A DNA stretch of 64,000 nucleotides from Saonia flava. GTDB taxonomy: Bacteria > Bacteroidota > Bacteroidia > Flavobacteriales > Flavobacteriaceae. The first letter of the stretch is position 1. Every line of letters starts with the position of its first letter. This document shows, piece by piece, positions 1 to 9,466 of the stretch. Both the position numbers and the translations under genes were made by a program. Below the pieces are notes generated by a model. It worked only from the letters and a program-made list of their open reading frames with translations. It had not been told where the DNA came from and ran no database searches. The stretch lies in the NCBI RefSeq assembly GCF_011927795.1, contig NZ_JAATJJ010000001.1, positions 954,666 through 1,018,665 of the forward strand. Direction: 5' to 3'.

Positions 1-2942
1 ATAGAAGCTCTTTCAATTAAATTTTCCAATTCCCTAATGTTTCCGGGCCAGTCGTAAGACTTAAGCTTTTCCATGGCTGCATCGGATATGTATTTAATAT
101 TTTTAGAATAGGCTTTATTAAATTTATCTACAAAGTGCTCTACCAATAAAGGTATATCATCCCTCCTTTTTCTTAACGGTGGTACTTTAATTGGGAAAAC
201 ATTTAATCTAAAAAATAAATCTTCCCTAAACAGTTTTTTCTCAATCTCCTCTTTTAAATCTCTATTTGTTGCGGCAATAACCCTAACATCCAACTTTTTT
301 ATTCCAGTCCCGCCCACTACTTCAATTTCACCTTCTTGCAAGAACCTTAATATTTTTGGCTGCATATCCAAAGGTAATTCCCCTATTTCGTCCAAAAACA
401 AAGTGCCACCATCCGCTAACTCAAATTTCCCGATTTTATCCCTAAATGCACCTGTAAACGAGCCCTTTTTATGTCCAAACAATTCACTCTCAATTAGCTC
501 CCTTGGTATTGCAGAGCAATTAACCTTAATTAAAGGTTTTGCATTTCTTATGCTAATGTTATGAACCGCCCTTGCCAACAGTTCTTTTCCAGTACCAGAT
601 TCTCCCAACAACAATACAGTTGCATTCGTTGCCGCCACTTTTTCAACTTCCGAAAGTACATTGCTAAACTCCGAGCTTCCATATACCATTTCTTCAAAAT
701 TAAACACCAACTCCAGCTCATTTCTAAGATAAATGTTTTCCTGTTCCAGCTTATTCCGTAAAACATTCAATTCGGAATTAGCTTTTGAAAGTTCTTGGTT
801 TGCCAGATTCATTTTCTGCTCGGCTATTTTCCGTTCTTTACTTTCAACCATTAGCGACACTATACTAGCAATTGAAGTGGCAAATTCTTGTTCATCGGCA
901 GACCAATTCCTAAGGGTTTCCCCTATATGCTCAAAGCAAATAATACCATAATAGCCTTTTGTGCTATGAATAAACACATCCATTAAGGATTTTATATTAT
1001 TAGGTATTAAATAATCTTTGGCGAACTGTTCCGTAAGACTGTTTTTTTGGGCATCTTTTATAAGAATTGTTTGTTTCCTTTCTAAAGCATTAAAGTATTT
1101 TGGATTATCTGTTTTTTTGAGAACTACCCCATTGGAAAATTGGCTATCACTTAGAGTATATAACTTTTCGCAAAAAATTTCGCTTTTTTCAGAATCAAAA
1201 CTCCACACACTGACTCTTTCCACATTCAAAGTTTCAGATGCAAGTTTTGTAATATGGTTTAGAGAGAGCTTAAAATCCTCACCAACAAGACTAGCCAATT
1301 TCAATATAACTTCCTTCTTTTTTGAAGATTTTAAGGCACTTTCTTCAAGTGTATTTTTCACCTTGATCTCCTTAGAAATGTCTTTCATAGTCCCAAACAA
1401 AGCAATAACTTCATTTTTGTCATTTTTAATATTTCCAGTTAAAAATGAAGCTAGAAACTTCTCGCCATTTTTTCTAATAAATTCAAACTGAAATGATGGC
1501 GCCTCACCTACTGCAACTTTTTGCATAGTTTTCCCCATTTCAAAATAATCATCTGGTTTAGCAAAAGGATATGGTAGGTTAAGCCCAACAAGCTCTTTGT
1601 TTGTATAACCAAGAATGTTACATGTAGATTCATTTACCATAATAATTTCACCTTCCAGATTAACAATTATCAATCCTTCTTGCATGGACATAACTAGCTT
1701 ATCTGTAAACTCTTTTGTCAATCTTAAATCCAATTCTGCTTTTTTACGCTCAGTAATATCAATTACTGTTCCTTGCATTTTTATTGTTTTTCCGGAAGCA
1801 TCCTCAATAATTTCCATTTGGACCAAAACGTATTTTATTGTTTCATCATCCCATAAAACTCGGTATTCAAAAGGCTCATTCTTTTTATTCTTAATTCTTT
1901 CTTCAACAAGTTTATTATGGAAATCCCTGTCATCTGGGTGTATTTTTTTTAGTACCGAATTGTAACTTAATTCAATGTTCTTCTCTACATTATAGATTTC
2001 ATACATCCGTTCCGACCAAAACACCCTGTCATTTTCAATTTCCCAGCTCCAATATCCAATTTTTCCAATACGTATGGCAGATTCCAACTTATGTTGAATT
2101 TCCTTAATCTCCTTTTCCTTTTCTTTACGCTCACTTATATCAGAAAAATAAATGGTCAATCCTTTCATGGATGGATAAAACCTGTTTTCAAACCATTTTC
2201 CATAAGGTTCATAAAATTCTGTAGATTCCTGTTTTTGTTGGGTTTCAACAGCCTTAAGACACTTATCATAAAAAGACAGTCGCATAACATCAGGGAACTC
2301 TGTCCAAATATGTTTTCCTATTAAACTACTCGGTGTTCTTCCTAAAATTGCCGCTGCATTTTTGTTTGCATACGTATAGTTCCAATTCTCATCCAGTGAG
2401 ATAATACCGTCAGTAATATTGTTTAAAGTGAAATCCAATTGTGCTATTAGCTCTTTTTCGGCTAAAAGACCCCCATATTTTTTCTTGTAGTTCAACACCG
2501 AAAAAATATCTTGATTCTTTGATTCCTTCTTGGCAACATTATTCTCTACTTCACTAACATTTTGAAATAGAGCCAAATGAGCAATAACTTTTCCCTCTAT
2601 ACTTTTAATAGGTGCCACAAATATTAATACAGGAAAACGAGTACCGCCTTTATGTAAATGAATAGACTCAAATTCTCCTTTTAATTCTTCACTTAACATG
2701 GTCTTAAAACCAGTTTCAAACTCTTCATGCAATTCTGGTGGCCAAAAAGGAAAAGGCGTTGTGGTGCCTAATAATTCATGTTTATCATAACCGGTTAGTG
2801 AGCCAAAAGCGGAATTAACCAGTACTATTTTTCCTTCGGTATTGGTAATGAGCAAACCATCCTCAATGGATTCCATAAAAACATCTGAAAACCCAAGCTT
2901 AAATTTTAATTCTTGAAGTAATGTTAGATTGGTATTGCTCAT
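1..2942 (-). CDS. Sigma-54-dependent activator with four PAS domains and a GAF domain (partial)
   Basis: The gene runs off the left edge; 980 codons are visible and the DNA-binding HTH lies outside. Reading the minus strand from the ATG at 2942 gives PAS domains at about residues 15-125, 165-275, 285-400 and 410-525, a GAF domain at about 545-690, a short helical linker, and a sigma-54 AAA+ domain from about 740. The AAA+ domain shows Walker A GESGTGKE (about 779), the sigma-54 contact loop as GSFTGA in place of the usual GAFTGA, Walker [12 protein letters not shown] and, at the edge, [15 protein letters not shown]. The family hydrolyses ATP to open sigma-54 RNA polymerase promoters. No receiver domain precedes the AAA+ module, so small-molecule, redox or light sensing by the PAS/GAF modules is likely (inference). 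No TGAY-N4-RTCA palindrome was found upstream, so it need not belong to the adjacent regulon. Confidence 0.9.
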   Translation of the reverse strand, partial: MSNTNLTLLQELKFKLGFSDVFMESIEDGLLITNTEGKIVLVNSAFGSLTGYDKHELLGTTTPFPFWPPELHEEFETGFKTMLSEELKGEFESIHLHKGGTRFPVLIFVAPIKSIEGKVIAHLALFQNVSEVENNVAKKESKNQDIFSVLNYKKKYGGLLAEKELIAQLDFTLNNITDGIISLDENWNYTYANKNAAAILGRTPSSLIGKHIWTEFPDVMRLSFYDKCLKAVETQQKQESTEFYEPYGKWFENRFYPSMKGLTIYFSDISERKEKEKEIKEIQHKLESAIRIGKIGYWSWEIENDRVFWSERMYEIYNVEKNIELSYNSVLKKIHPDDRDFHNKLVEERIKNKKNEPFEYRVLWDDETIKYVLVQMEIIEDASGKTIKMQGTVIDITERKKAELDLRLTKEFTDKLVMSMQEGLIIVNLEGEIIMVNESTCNILGYTNKELVGLNLPYPFAKPDDYFEMGKTMQKVAVGEAPSFQFEFIRKNGEKFLASFLTGNIKNDKNEVIALFGTMKDISKEIKVKNTLEESALKSSKKKEVILKLASLVGEDFKLSLNHITKLASETLNVERVSVWSFDSEKSEIFCEKLYTLSDSQFSNGVVLKKTDNPKYFNALERKQTILIKDAQKNSLTEQFAKDYLIPNNIKSLMDVFIHSTKGYYGIICFEHIGETLRNWSADEQEFATSIASIVSLMVESKERKIAEQKMNLANQELSKANSELNVLRNKLEQENIYLRNELELVFNFEEMVYGSSEFSNVLSEVEKVAATNATVLLLGESGTGKELLARAVHNISIRNAKPLIKVNCSAIPRELIESELFGHKKGSFTGAFRDKIGKFELADGGTLFLDEIGELPLDMQPKILRFLQEGEIEVVGGTGIKKLDVRVIAATNRDLKEEIEKKLFREDLFFRLNVFPIKVPPLRKRRDDIPLLVEHFVDKFNKAYSKNIKYISDAAMEKLKSYDWPGNIRELENLIERAS

Positions 2943-3277
2943 GCACAGGTAAAAAACTTAGCTCTTAAATTAATTTAGATAAATTAAGGTTTTATTTAGT
3001 TAAAAACAATTTTGCTCAAAAGATATGAGAATTGGCATAGTGTCCAATTTAATTAAAAAACCTGTTTTTTATACATATTTATTAGAGCATAAATATACAT
3101 TTAAGATATTGATCAATACTAAGTTCCATGCTTAAGAAATTAGAATAAAAATCATTGGGAAAGTTTAATGAACATTCTTCAAAGGCGGACAAATTATTGT
3201 CCTATGTGCATACCTAAAATTCTTTTAAAATATTGCTTCTGGCTGTTGAAAACTTATATACATATTGTATTAAAAAT
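2943..3277. other. Intergenic region upstream of the sigma-54 activator
   Basis: This AT-rich spacer lies between the activator start and the terminator at 3278. It should hold the activator's promoter on the minus strand, but I could not identify a convincing TAnnTTTG element or a Crp/Fnr-type palindrome. No ORF with coding character was seen. Confidence 0.5.
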
Positions 3278-3311
3278 AAAAAGTCTCACTGAAAATTCAG
3301 TGAGACTTTTT
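3278..3311. terminator. Bidirectional rho-independent terminator
   Basis: A perfect 16-bp inverted repeat (3278-3293 with 3296-3311) has arms starting AAAAAGTCTCACTGAA and a 2-nt loop, flanked by A and T runs on both sides. It lies 52 bp past the stop of the minus-strand lipoprotein gene and would end that transcript before the sigma-54 activator. Confidence 0.9.
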
Positions 3312-3363
3312 ATCAAAGAGATTTTCCTAATTTTTTAATCATTAAAAATGACAAATAAGTCAT

Positions 3364-3996
3364 CTACAATGACTTAATAAGCCCTTCGATTTCCAATTGT
3401 AGAACTATTTTCTTTACATAATCATCAATGGTAGTACCCATTGCTTGGGGGTTGGTAATATCAAAAGAACCAACCCAAATCAAAGATTTATTTTCATCTA
3501 CATCGAAACCATAAATTGATGTTTCTACATGATAAATTTTATAATCATCATAATATCCAGGGTTGTAGTATATATCCTGGTATCTATAGTAATAACGTCC
3601 AAACCTAACATAATGGTTTCCATAACTATAGTATCCTCTATTATATGCCCTATTTTCATCTATTCCCTTTACAGCAGTTATCATGACCGCATCAAAACCT
3701 TCCATTCCAAGTTGATCGATCATCTGTTGAATTTCTTCTTCACTTTTTTTGGACTCCGTAAAGGCTACCCCAAGGACCTCACTACTTTCAACACTGTTCA
3801 AACTTCGTTGAACAAGGGCATTTTTTAAATTTTCTTCAAAAATTTTCTTGGCAGTTAGATTGTTTGTCATCCCTACTACCAACAACTTATTAGGATTAAA
3901 TGTTCTTATTTCCGGATTTTTCCAGCTTTCCACAAAACGAGTGGAAGAGCAAGACATCATAAATAGGATTACTGTGAACCATACTATTTTTTTCAT
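3364..3996 (-). CDS. Tyr-rich lipoprotein, DUF4136-like
   Basis: This is a 210-residue protein with a lipoprotein signal peptide: MKK start, hydrophobic core, and lipobox MMSC with the modified cysteine at residue 16. It is therefore predicted to sit in the outer or inner membrane facing the periplasm. A region at about 117-150 is very rich in Tyr and Gly (YNRGYYSYG, RYYYRYQDIYY). The final part (FDVDENKSLIWVGSFD) resembles small Bacteroidota DUF4136-type lipoproteins; that family assignment is tentative and the function is unknown. It is transcribed alone, divergently from the SDR at 4193. A palindrome at 4050-4061 with a TAGTTTTA -7 element exactly 33 bp away puts it in the proposed Crp/Fnr-type regulon. 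Confidence 0.8.
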   Translation of the reverse strand: MKKIVWFTVILFMMSCSSTRFVESWKNPEIRTFNPNKLLVVGMTNNLTAKKIFEENLKNALVQRSLNSVESSEVLGVAFTESKKSEEEIQQMIDQLGMEGFDAVMITAVKGIDENRAYNRGYYSYGNHYVRFGRYYYRYQDIYYNPGYYDDYKIYHVETSIYGFDVDENKSLIWVGSFDITNPQAMGTTIDDYVKKIVLQLEIEGLIKSL

Positions 3997-4049
3997 AGTG
4001 TAACTATTAATTAAAACATAAAACTATAAAAGAGGAGAAATGCAAACTA

Positions 4050-4061
4050 TGATTTATATCA
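4050..4061 (-). promoter_or_regulatory. Crp/Fnr-type palindrome for the lipoprotein gene at 3996
   Basis: The site TGATTTATATCA is centred at 4055.5. The -7 element on the minus strand is TAGTTTTA (4026-4019), with its centre 33 bp from the site centre. This spacing recurs throughout the island and predicts class II activation. Confidence 0.75.
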
Positions 4062-4098
4062 TTCTAGGCCTGTAGTTCATTTTTATTAAATGCTACCA

Positions 4099-4110
4099 TG
4101 ATTTTTGTCA
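4099..4110 (+). promoter_or_regulatory. Crp/Fnr-type palindrome for the SDR gene at 4193
   Basis: The site TGATTTTTGTCA is centred at 4104.5. The -7 element TATCTTTA (4134-4141) is centred 33 bp downstream. It is a second, separate site in the same divergent region, so each of the two genes has its own arm. Confidence 0.75.
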
Positions 4111-4192
4111 TTTTGTAGTCCATCCCAACAAAATATCTTTATGAAAGTTGAATTTCGTTAAAAACGAAAGCTAACATTGGAAAACAAACAAA

Positions 4193-4954
4193 ATGGAACG
4201 ATTAGAAAACAAAGTAGCTATTATTACTGGAGGCGGGGGTGGCATAGGTAAGACTACTGCCAAATTATTTATTCAACAAGGAGGACGTGTAATGTTGGTA
4301 GGGCACAGAGAGGAATCTTTAAAAAAAGCAGTTAAAGAATTGAAAAGTCCCAACGTATCTTATTGTATTGCCGATGTTTCCAAAAAAAATGATACGCAAA
4401 AATATGTAGAAAAAACTCTAGAAGTTTTTGGGAAAATAGATATTTTCTTTAATAATGCGGGTGTTGAAGGCATAACAAAACCAATTTCTGAATACCCAGA
4501 GGAAATTTTTGATAAAGTAATCGCTATAAATCTTAAAGGAGTATGGTTGGGTTGTAAATATGTACTTCCGAAAATGTCCGATGGGGGAAGTGTAATTATT
4601 ACCTCCTCTATTGCTGGTTTAAAGGGTTTTACGGGCATGGTTGCTTATGCAGCCAGTAAACATGGTGTTATAGGCATTATGAGAGTTGCTGCTCTAGAAT
4701 CTGCCGATAGAAACATTCGTGTAAATACCATTCATCCAGGTCCGGTAAACACACAAATGATGAGAAGGATAGAAACGGACATTTCTCCTGACAATGCCAA
4801 AGAAGTTCAAAAAGGTTTTGAGAATTCTGTACCACTGGGAAGATATGCAGAGGCAAATGAAATTGCCGAATTGACTTTATTCCTAGCTTCAGATGAAAGC
4901 AAATATATTACTGGTAGCACATATGTAATAGATGGTGGTATGGCAGCATCTTAA
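4193..4954 (+). CDS. Short-chain dehydrogenase/reductase (SDR)
   Basis: This is a 253-residue classical SDR. It has the Rossmann TGGGGGIGK motif near residues 12-20, NNAG at 87-90, and catalytic Ser139, Tyr152 and Lys156 in YAASK. The C-terminal IDGGM ending is typical of the glucose-1-dehydrogenase/FabG-like subgroup. It would catalyse NAD(P)-dependent alcohol/ketone interconversion in the cytoplasm; the substrate cannot be read from sequence. The gene is monocistronic: the next gene is on the opposite strand, tail to tail. The upstream palindrome and -7 element place it in the island regulon, so a redox-balancing role under stress is a reasonable inference. Confidence 0.9.
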   Translation: MERLENKVAIITGGGGGIGKTTAKLFIQQGGRVMLVGHREESLKKAVKELKSPNVSYCIADVSKKNDTQKYVEKTLEVFGKIDIFFNNAGVEGITKPISEYPEEIFDKVIAINLKGVWLGCKYVLPKMSDGGSVIITSSIAGLKGFTGMVAYAASKHGVIGIMRVAALESADRNIRVNTIHPGPVNTQMMRRIETDISPDNAKEVQKGFENSVPLGRYAEANEIAELTLFLASDESKYITGSTYVIDGGMAAS

Positions 4955-4989
4955 CAACCTATCATGTTAATAAGCTCATAGAAGCTTTC

Positions 4990-5622
4990 TTATATTTTTT
5001 TATAAAGTAAAAGGTTTAAAAGTACGAACCAACCAATAAATAATAGAAATGTGATTTTTTGAATAACGGGAAGTATCCCAATAAATATTTCTGTCTCATA
5101 GACATAATAATTTATTAAAAAAACCAAAAAACAAAGCACACCAAAAGACAAAAGTCTATAATGGCCAATTTTATAAAGCTCCAAAAAACAAGAAATCAAC
5201 GCCGGCACTGCAAATAACCCTGCAACATGGACAAAAAAATCATGATGCCCATAGGGCAAAAATAAAGTAGTTGTCAATGATACTATACCGGTAACTGACA
5301 TAATCTGCCTATTTATACTTTTTGTTGAAAAAATAATCGGCAAAAAAGACCACAACAATATAATACTGGAACACAAAATTATTAGAGCCAATATGGCTAT
5401 ACTACGAGAAGAATTATGTTGGCCATTTATGGTATAAATGTCCAATAAATCACACAAATAATTATTCCATAAACTAAATTTTAAAGATGTTTGGGATTCA
5501 TTAAATACATTAGGATAGTTAACTGCCGCAATTATATACAAAAACACAAATAACAGAATACCGGAAATTGGTGTAAGAATAAAAAGTTTATCCATGTTAT
5601 TTGGAAGGAGTTTAACTTTCAT
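4990..5622 (-). CDS. Six-helix membrane protein, possibly DUF998-like
   Basis: This 210-residue protein has about six hydrophobic segments (about residues 14-34, 76-100, 108-124, 130-148, 154-172, 184-206) and few charged residues, so it is an integral inner-membrane protein. A start at Met10 (MDKLFIL) is also possible. The sequence between helices 1 and 2 (SLWNNYLCDLLD) resembles DUF998-type proteins; this is a weak assignment. It is the last gene of a minus-strand operon (pfkB, small ORF, class II RNR, this gene), starting 48 bp after the RNR stop. Its function is unknown. Confidence 0.75.
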   Translation of the reverse strand: MKVKLLPNNMDKLFILTPISGILLFVFLYIIAAVNYPNVFNESQTSLKFSLWNNYLCDLLDIYTINGQHNSSRSIAILALIILCSSIILLWSFLPIIFSTKSINRQIMSVTGIVSLTTTLFLPYGHHDFFVHVAGLFAVPALISCFLELYKIGHYRLLSFGVLCFLVFLINYYVYETEIFIGILPVIQKITFLLFIGWFVLLNLLLYKKI

Positions 5623-5670
5623 ATATAGTCTTTTAAATGTTGATTCCGGTTCACTGCTATAATGAGAAAA

Positions 5671-7374
5671 TCAACAATAATTGCCGCTGTTTAAACCACA
5701 ATGTTGTAATATTTGATGGGCTCTACTATTATTGCGATATATTGTAATACCCTTTAACTGTCTTTCCCATGCCGCCCAATAAATATCGGCTACATCTTTA
5801 ACCATAGTTGTTTCTGGCAAGTTTATAGTTTTGGATACAGCATTGTCCGTATATTTTTGAAAAGCCTGTTGATGAAGCAAATGGTACTCCCATGAGATTT
5901 CCATACTAGTCTCAAATAATTTCTTAATTTCCTTTGGAATAGATTTTAAACCTTTTATACTTCCTGTATGCATCACTTCTATTTCTACTTGCTTATTCCA
6001 AAGTCCCAATTGTTTCATTTTTTCAATAAAAAAGATATTTACTTCTATTTGGGTTTTATTTTCCAAAATCCCTACACGTTTATAGTGTAGAGCATACAAA
6101 GGTTCAATGGAATAAGAAGTATTGGCGATTACAGAAATACTGCCCGTAGGCGCAATACTATTACAAGTGGCATTTCGCAATGGTTCAGCAGGTTCATGCA
6201 AACTTTCTTTCCAAGTTAAGAATGTTCCTCGTTCTTTGCCCAGTGTTATAGAAGCATCGTAACTCTTGGTTTTAATAAAACCCATTAACTTTTCACCCAA
6301 TTCCACCGCTTCTTGGGAAGCATATGGAATTCCCAAAATAATCAACAGCTCCGCCCAGCCCATAACGCCCAACCCAATTTTTCGATTGGCCTTGCTAATT
6401 CTTTCCACTTCTGGTATTAAGTAGTGATTTACCGAAATTACATTGTCCAAAAATCGTATAGCAACATTAATATGGGTATCTAGCTTTGCCCAGTCAATGT
6501 ATACTTTTCCTTCTTCCTGTTTCACTATTTTTGTTAGGTTCAAAGAGCCAAGGTTACAGCTTTCATAATCCAGAAGAGGTACCTCTCCACAAGGATTTGT
6601 ACTTCCTATTCTTCCCTGTTCGGGTATTGGATTGTTTTTATTTATAGTATCCAAAAAAATGAGTCCGGGGTCTCCCGTTTTCCATGCTTCTCGAGTAATT
6701 GAATTCCATAGCTTGGATGCCCTAACTACTTTCTGAATTTTTTGTGTTCTAGGGTTAACCAATTTCCAATCTTTATCTTTGGATACAGCCTTCATAAAGC
6801 TATCTGTTATGCCTATGGAAATATTGAAATTTTGCAAACTGGTCCCATCAGACTTTGAAACTATAAATTCTTCTATGTCTGGATGACTTATATTTAATAT
6901 GCCCATATTGGCCCCTCTTCGTTTACCCCCTTGCTTTACATATTCAGTTGCAGAATCATATATTTTCATAAAGGCTATTGGCCCTGAGGAAGTACCTCCA
7001 GAGGAGCTTACCAAATCATCTTTTGGTCGGAGTTTGGAAAAATTATATCCTGTTCCCCCTCCACTTTGATGAATCAGTGCGGCATTTTTAAGTGTTGTAA
7101 AAATAGCTTCAAGACTATCTTCGACAGGCAATACAAAACAAGCGCTCAACTGTCCATTTTCTAGACCCGCATTCATTAAAGTAGGAGAATTGGGAAGAAA
7201 TGCTAAGTTGGACATTATTTCATAGAATTTCTGCTCCCAAATATCTTTATTGGTTTCTTCTGCGTTGGCCACATACTTGGCGACCCTTCTAAAAAGTTCA
7301 TCAGGAGTTTCTTTTGGGTTCCTGTTTAAGAGATAGCGATCGTTGAGAATCTGAAGAGCATTATCCGTCAACAT
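5671..7374 (-). CDS. nrdJ: Adenosylcobalamin-dependent (class II) ribonucleotide reductase
   Basis: This 567-residue protein reduces ribonucleotides to deoxyribonucleotides using a B12-generated thiyl radical, without needing oxygen. The active-site set is visible: Cys79 (QLSACF), the thiyl-radical motif N260-P-C262-G-E264, partner Cys273 (ESCNLGSLNL) and the phosphate loop SIAPTGSISVIANTS. The protein ends in HCGLNSGNYC, giving a C-terminal Cys pair (CX7C) that could re-reduce the active site. It is shorter than many NrdJ proteins and has no N-terminal ATP cone. No NrdB or NrdG partner is adjacent, which fits class II. The gene follows the 70-aa ORF by 3 bp and belongs to the pfkB operon driven by the palindrome at 8603-8614. 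The mycobacterial counterpart NrdZ is in the DosR regulon. Confidence 0.93.
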   Translation of the reverse strand: MLTDNALQILNDRYLLNRNPKETPDELFRRVAKYVANAEETNKDIWEQKFYEIMSNLAFLPNSPTLMNAGLENGQLSACFVLPVEDSLEAIFTTLKNAALIHQSGGGTGYNFSKLRPKDDLVSSSGGTSSGPIAFMKIYDSATEYVKQGGKRRGANMGILNISHPDIEEFIVSKSDGTSLQNFNISIGITDSFMKAVSKDKDWKLVNPRTQKIQKVVRASKLWNSITREAWKTGDPGLIFLDTINKNNPIPEQGRIGSTNPCGEVPLLDYESCNLGSLNLTKIVKQEEGKVYIDWAKLDTHINVAIRFLDNVISVNHYLIPEVERISKANRKIGLGVMGWAELLIILGIPYASQEAVELGEKLMGFIKTKSYDASITLGKERGTFLTWKESLHEPAEPLRNATCNSIAPTGSISVIANTSYSIEPLYALHYKRVGILENKTQIEVNIFFIEKMKQLGLWNKQVEIEVMHTGSIKGLKSIPKEIKKLFETSMEISWEYHLLHQQAFQKYTDNAVSKTINLPETTMVKDVADIYWAAWERQLKGITIYRNNSRAHQILQHCGLNSGNYC

Positions 7375-7377
7375 ATA

Positions 7378-7590
7378 TCAATTATAGTGAAAACCCTTAT
7401 TAGAAAATAACAATTGTTTAAATTCATTAGTAGTGATAGCATCCATTAAATTTGAAGTTTTGGATGTTATACCCGTTTCTACTAGCACTTTTTCCAACAT
7501 TATTTCCAATGCCCTTATATCGCTCAACAAATGTCTCACAAATTCTGCCCTTGTCTCCCTATCTATTTTATTTACTTGGTGCGTTCCCAT
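7378..7590 (-). CDS. Small 70-residue protein, possible remnant of a GCS2-like ligase
   Basis: This 70-residue ORF sits between pfkB (2-bp gap) and the class II RNR (3-bp gap), so it is clearly inside a translated operon. It has a basic start (TRAEFVRHLL), a helical segment SDIRALEIMLEKVLVETGI and no membrane segment. From memory, the helical segment resembles the N-terminal start of larger glutamate-cysteine-ligase-like (GCS2) proteins of this phylum, after which the expected IGAEQE catalytic region is missing. It could be a truncated remnant that stayed in the operon, or a free-standing regulatory subunit. The function is not known and the family assignment is low confidence. Confidence 0.6.
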   Translation of the reverse strand: MGTHQVNKIDRETRAEFVRHLLSDIRALEIMLEKVLVETGITSKTSNLMDAITTNEFKQLLFSNKGFHYN

Positions 7591-7592
7591 TT

Positions 7593-8555
7593 TTAAGATA
7601 CTTGGATTTTTTCAAGATTATTAGAATTGGAACTTATCCATTCATAGAGTTCATCTACATCTTCCTTTTTACAAAGTTCCGAGCCTGGGGTCATTGTGGC
7701 CGCAGTACCGCATGCCACTCCATACTTTACCATTTCACTATAAGATTTTCCTTCCGCTAGAGCACGTACCATGCCTGCCAACATACTATCACCTGCACCT
7801 ATTGTGCTTATAGGCAATACAGTAGGTGCAGAAATATATTCAGTAGTATCCTTGGTTACCAACAATGCTCCCTTTGCACCCAAAGAGACGACCATAATTT
7901 CACACGAATTTTCTTTTATAAATTTCTTAGCCAAGGATTCAAGATTGTTAGAAGTAATAACATCAACACCACAAAGTACACTCAACTCCCCTAAATTGGG
8001 TTTCAATAGAAATACACCTTCACCAACACCATTACTTAAAGCTTTTCCAGATGTATCCAAAATAAACCTTACTTTTTTCCCTTTGGCTATGGATGCCACA
8101 TTAGCATAAAAATTTTGGGGCATTCCCGGTGATAAGCTTCCACTTGCAACCAAGTAGTCCCCTTCCCTCAAAATATTTTCTAAATGTGCTAATGCTTGCT
8201 TCCATTCCTGTTCTTTTATTTCTGGCCCAGGCATTCCAAACCTATATTGTAAATTGGTATTTGTATCTGTAACTGCCAGATTTTCCCTGGTCCAATTTAT
8301 AATGGGGACTATTTGCTGTAATATATTGGCATTTGTAAGCATTTGTTTTAAATGCTCCCCGGTAGGACCTCCTGCTAAATACATACATAGTGATACGCCA
8401 CCAAGTTCCTTTATTACTTTTGAAATATTTACTCCACCCCCGCCCGCTTCAAAAACAGGTTCGGCACAACGCAACTTCTTATTGGGTTCAATTCCTGCAA
8501 CTGTAGTGCTTTTATCTATTGCCGGGTTTACAGTAAGAGTAATTATTTTTTTCAT
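7593..8555 (-). CDS. pfkB: PfkB-family phosphofructokinase (copy 1)
   Basis: This 320-residue protein is a ribokinase-superfamily sugar-phosphate kinase of the 6-phosphofructokinase II/1-phosphofructokinase type. It has the start TLTVNPAIDKST, the substrate-binding AGGGGVNISKVIKELGG, the signature ending STIGAGDSMLAGMV with the catalytic Asp, and a C-terminal GVACGTAATMTPGSELC. It would feed fructose phosphate into lower glycolysis using ATP. It heads a minus-strand operon with the 70-aa ORF, class II RNR and a membrane protein. Its promoter contains palindrome 8603-8614 and a perfect TATATTTG -7 element 33 bp away. A paralogue at 27829-28755 is in another operon under the same motif. Confidence 0.9.
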   Translation of the reverse strand: MKKIITLTVNPAIDKSTTVAGIEPNKKLRCAEPVFEAGGGGVNISKVIKELGGVSLCMYLAGGPTGEHLKQMLTNANILQQIVPIINWTRENLAVTDTNTNLQYRFGMPGPEIKEQEWKQALAHLENILREGDYLVASGSLSPGMPQNFYANVASIAKGKKVRFILDTSGKALSNGVGEGVFLLKPNLGELSVLCGVDVITSNNLESLAKKFIKENSCEIMVVSLGAKGALLVTKDTTEYISAPTVLPISTIGAGDSMLAGMVRALAEGKSYSEMVKYGVACGTAATMTPGSELCKKEDVDELYEWISSNSNNLEKIQVS

Positions 8556-8602
8556 TTTTCTTCCAATTGTTCAAATATAATTTTCTCTCTTATAGACTCA
8601 TA

Positions 8603-8614
8603 TGACAAATATCA
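8603..8614. promoter_or_regulatory. Crp/Fnr-type palindrome shared by pfkB (minus) and upp (plus)
   Basis: The site TGACAAATATCA is centred at 8608.5. On the minus strand TATATTTG (8579-8572) and on the plus strand TACTTTCG (8638-8645) both have centres exactly 33 bp from the site centre, so one site could serve both divergent promoters. Confidence 0.8.
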
Positions 8615-8693
8615 TTGTCCAAAAATGCATTCATAAATACTTTCGTTTTAAATCATAGGAAAAAATGTACTTTTAATATAAACACAACAAACT

Positions 8694-9347
8694 ATGACCA
8701 TTCATTATTTTGGCCAAGAAAATTCACTCCTTAATCAATTTGTCTCTGAAATAAGAAATATTAAAGTACAGAAAGATCCTATGCGTTTTAGAAGAAACAT
8801 CGAACGCATAGGGGAAATATTAAGTTATGAGATGAGTAAAACCCTAAATTATCAGAATATAACGGTACAAACCCCATTTGGAACTAAAGAAATGTCATTG
8901 CCCAAAGATGAACTTGTACTATGCTCCGTTTTAAGGGCGGGACTCCCTCTACACCAAGGGCTTTTAAATTATTTTGACCGTGCCGAAAATGCATTTATTT
9001 CGGCATATAGACATCATCCCAAAGGCGATGATAATTTTGAGGTCATTGTAAAATATTTTGCTGCTCCTTCATTGGGTGGTAAAACGTTGGTTTTAACAGA
9101 CCCTATGCTTGCCACTGGAAAAACTTTGGAAAATGTTTTTAGGACACTACAATCACATGGTAAACCAAAACAAATACATATTATTTCTGTAATTGGCTCA
9201 CAAGATGGTATAGAATATGTAAAAAAAGTCTTCCCAGAAAATACCCATTTATGGATTGCCGCAATTGATGATGAGCTAACAAGTAAAGGTTATATAATAC
9301 CTGGACTTGGGGATGCAGGGGATTTATCATTTGGGATGAAATTATAA
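8694..9347 (+). CDS. upp: Uracil phosphoribosyltransferase
   Basis: This 217-residue UPRT salvages uracil to UMP with PRPP in the cytoplasm. It has the PRPP-binding loop VLTDPMLATGKT and the uracil-binding C-terminal motif PGLGDAGDLSFG, both typical of Upp. Length agrees with the family (about 208-220). The gene is monocistronic: hsp20 follows after its own promoter. It is divergent from pfkB and shares the palindrome at 8603. A salvage enzyme under stress control is unusual and suggests pyrimidine recycling from RNA turnover in the island's physiology (inference). Confidence 0.93.
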   Translation: MTIHYFGQENSLLNQFVSEIRNIKVQKDPMRFRRNIERIGEILSYEMSKTLNYQNITVQTPFGTKEMSLPKDELVLCSVLRAGLPLHQGLLNYFDRAENAFISAYRHHPKGDDNFEVIVKYFAAPSLGGKTLVLTDPMLATGKTLENVFRTLQSHGKPKQIHIISVIGSQDGIEYVKKVFPENTHLWIAAIDDELTSKGYIIPGLGDAGDLSFGMKL

Positions 9348-9387
9348 ATGCTATTTTTTATCCATTCCAATAGTTTTTTCATAATCC

Positions 9388-9399
9388 TGACCTAGGTCA
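9388..9399 (+). promoter_or_regulatory. Crp/Fnr-type palindrome for hsp20
   Basis: TGACCTAGGTCA is a fully symmetric 12-mer centred at 9393.5. The -7 element TACTTTAG (9423-9430) is centred 33 bp downstream. An identical 12-mer occurs at 27785-27796. Confidence 0.8.
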
Positions 9400-9466
9400 T
9401 TTCATGGGCTTTGCATTGATTCTACTTTAGTGATATAAAATTGTTTAACCCTTAAATATAAAAATT

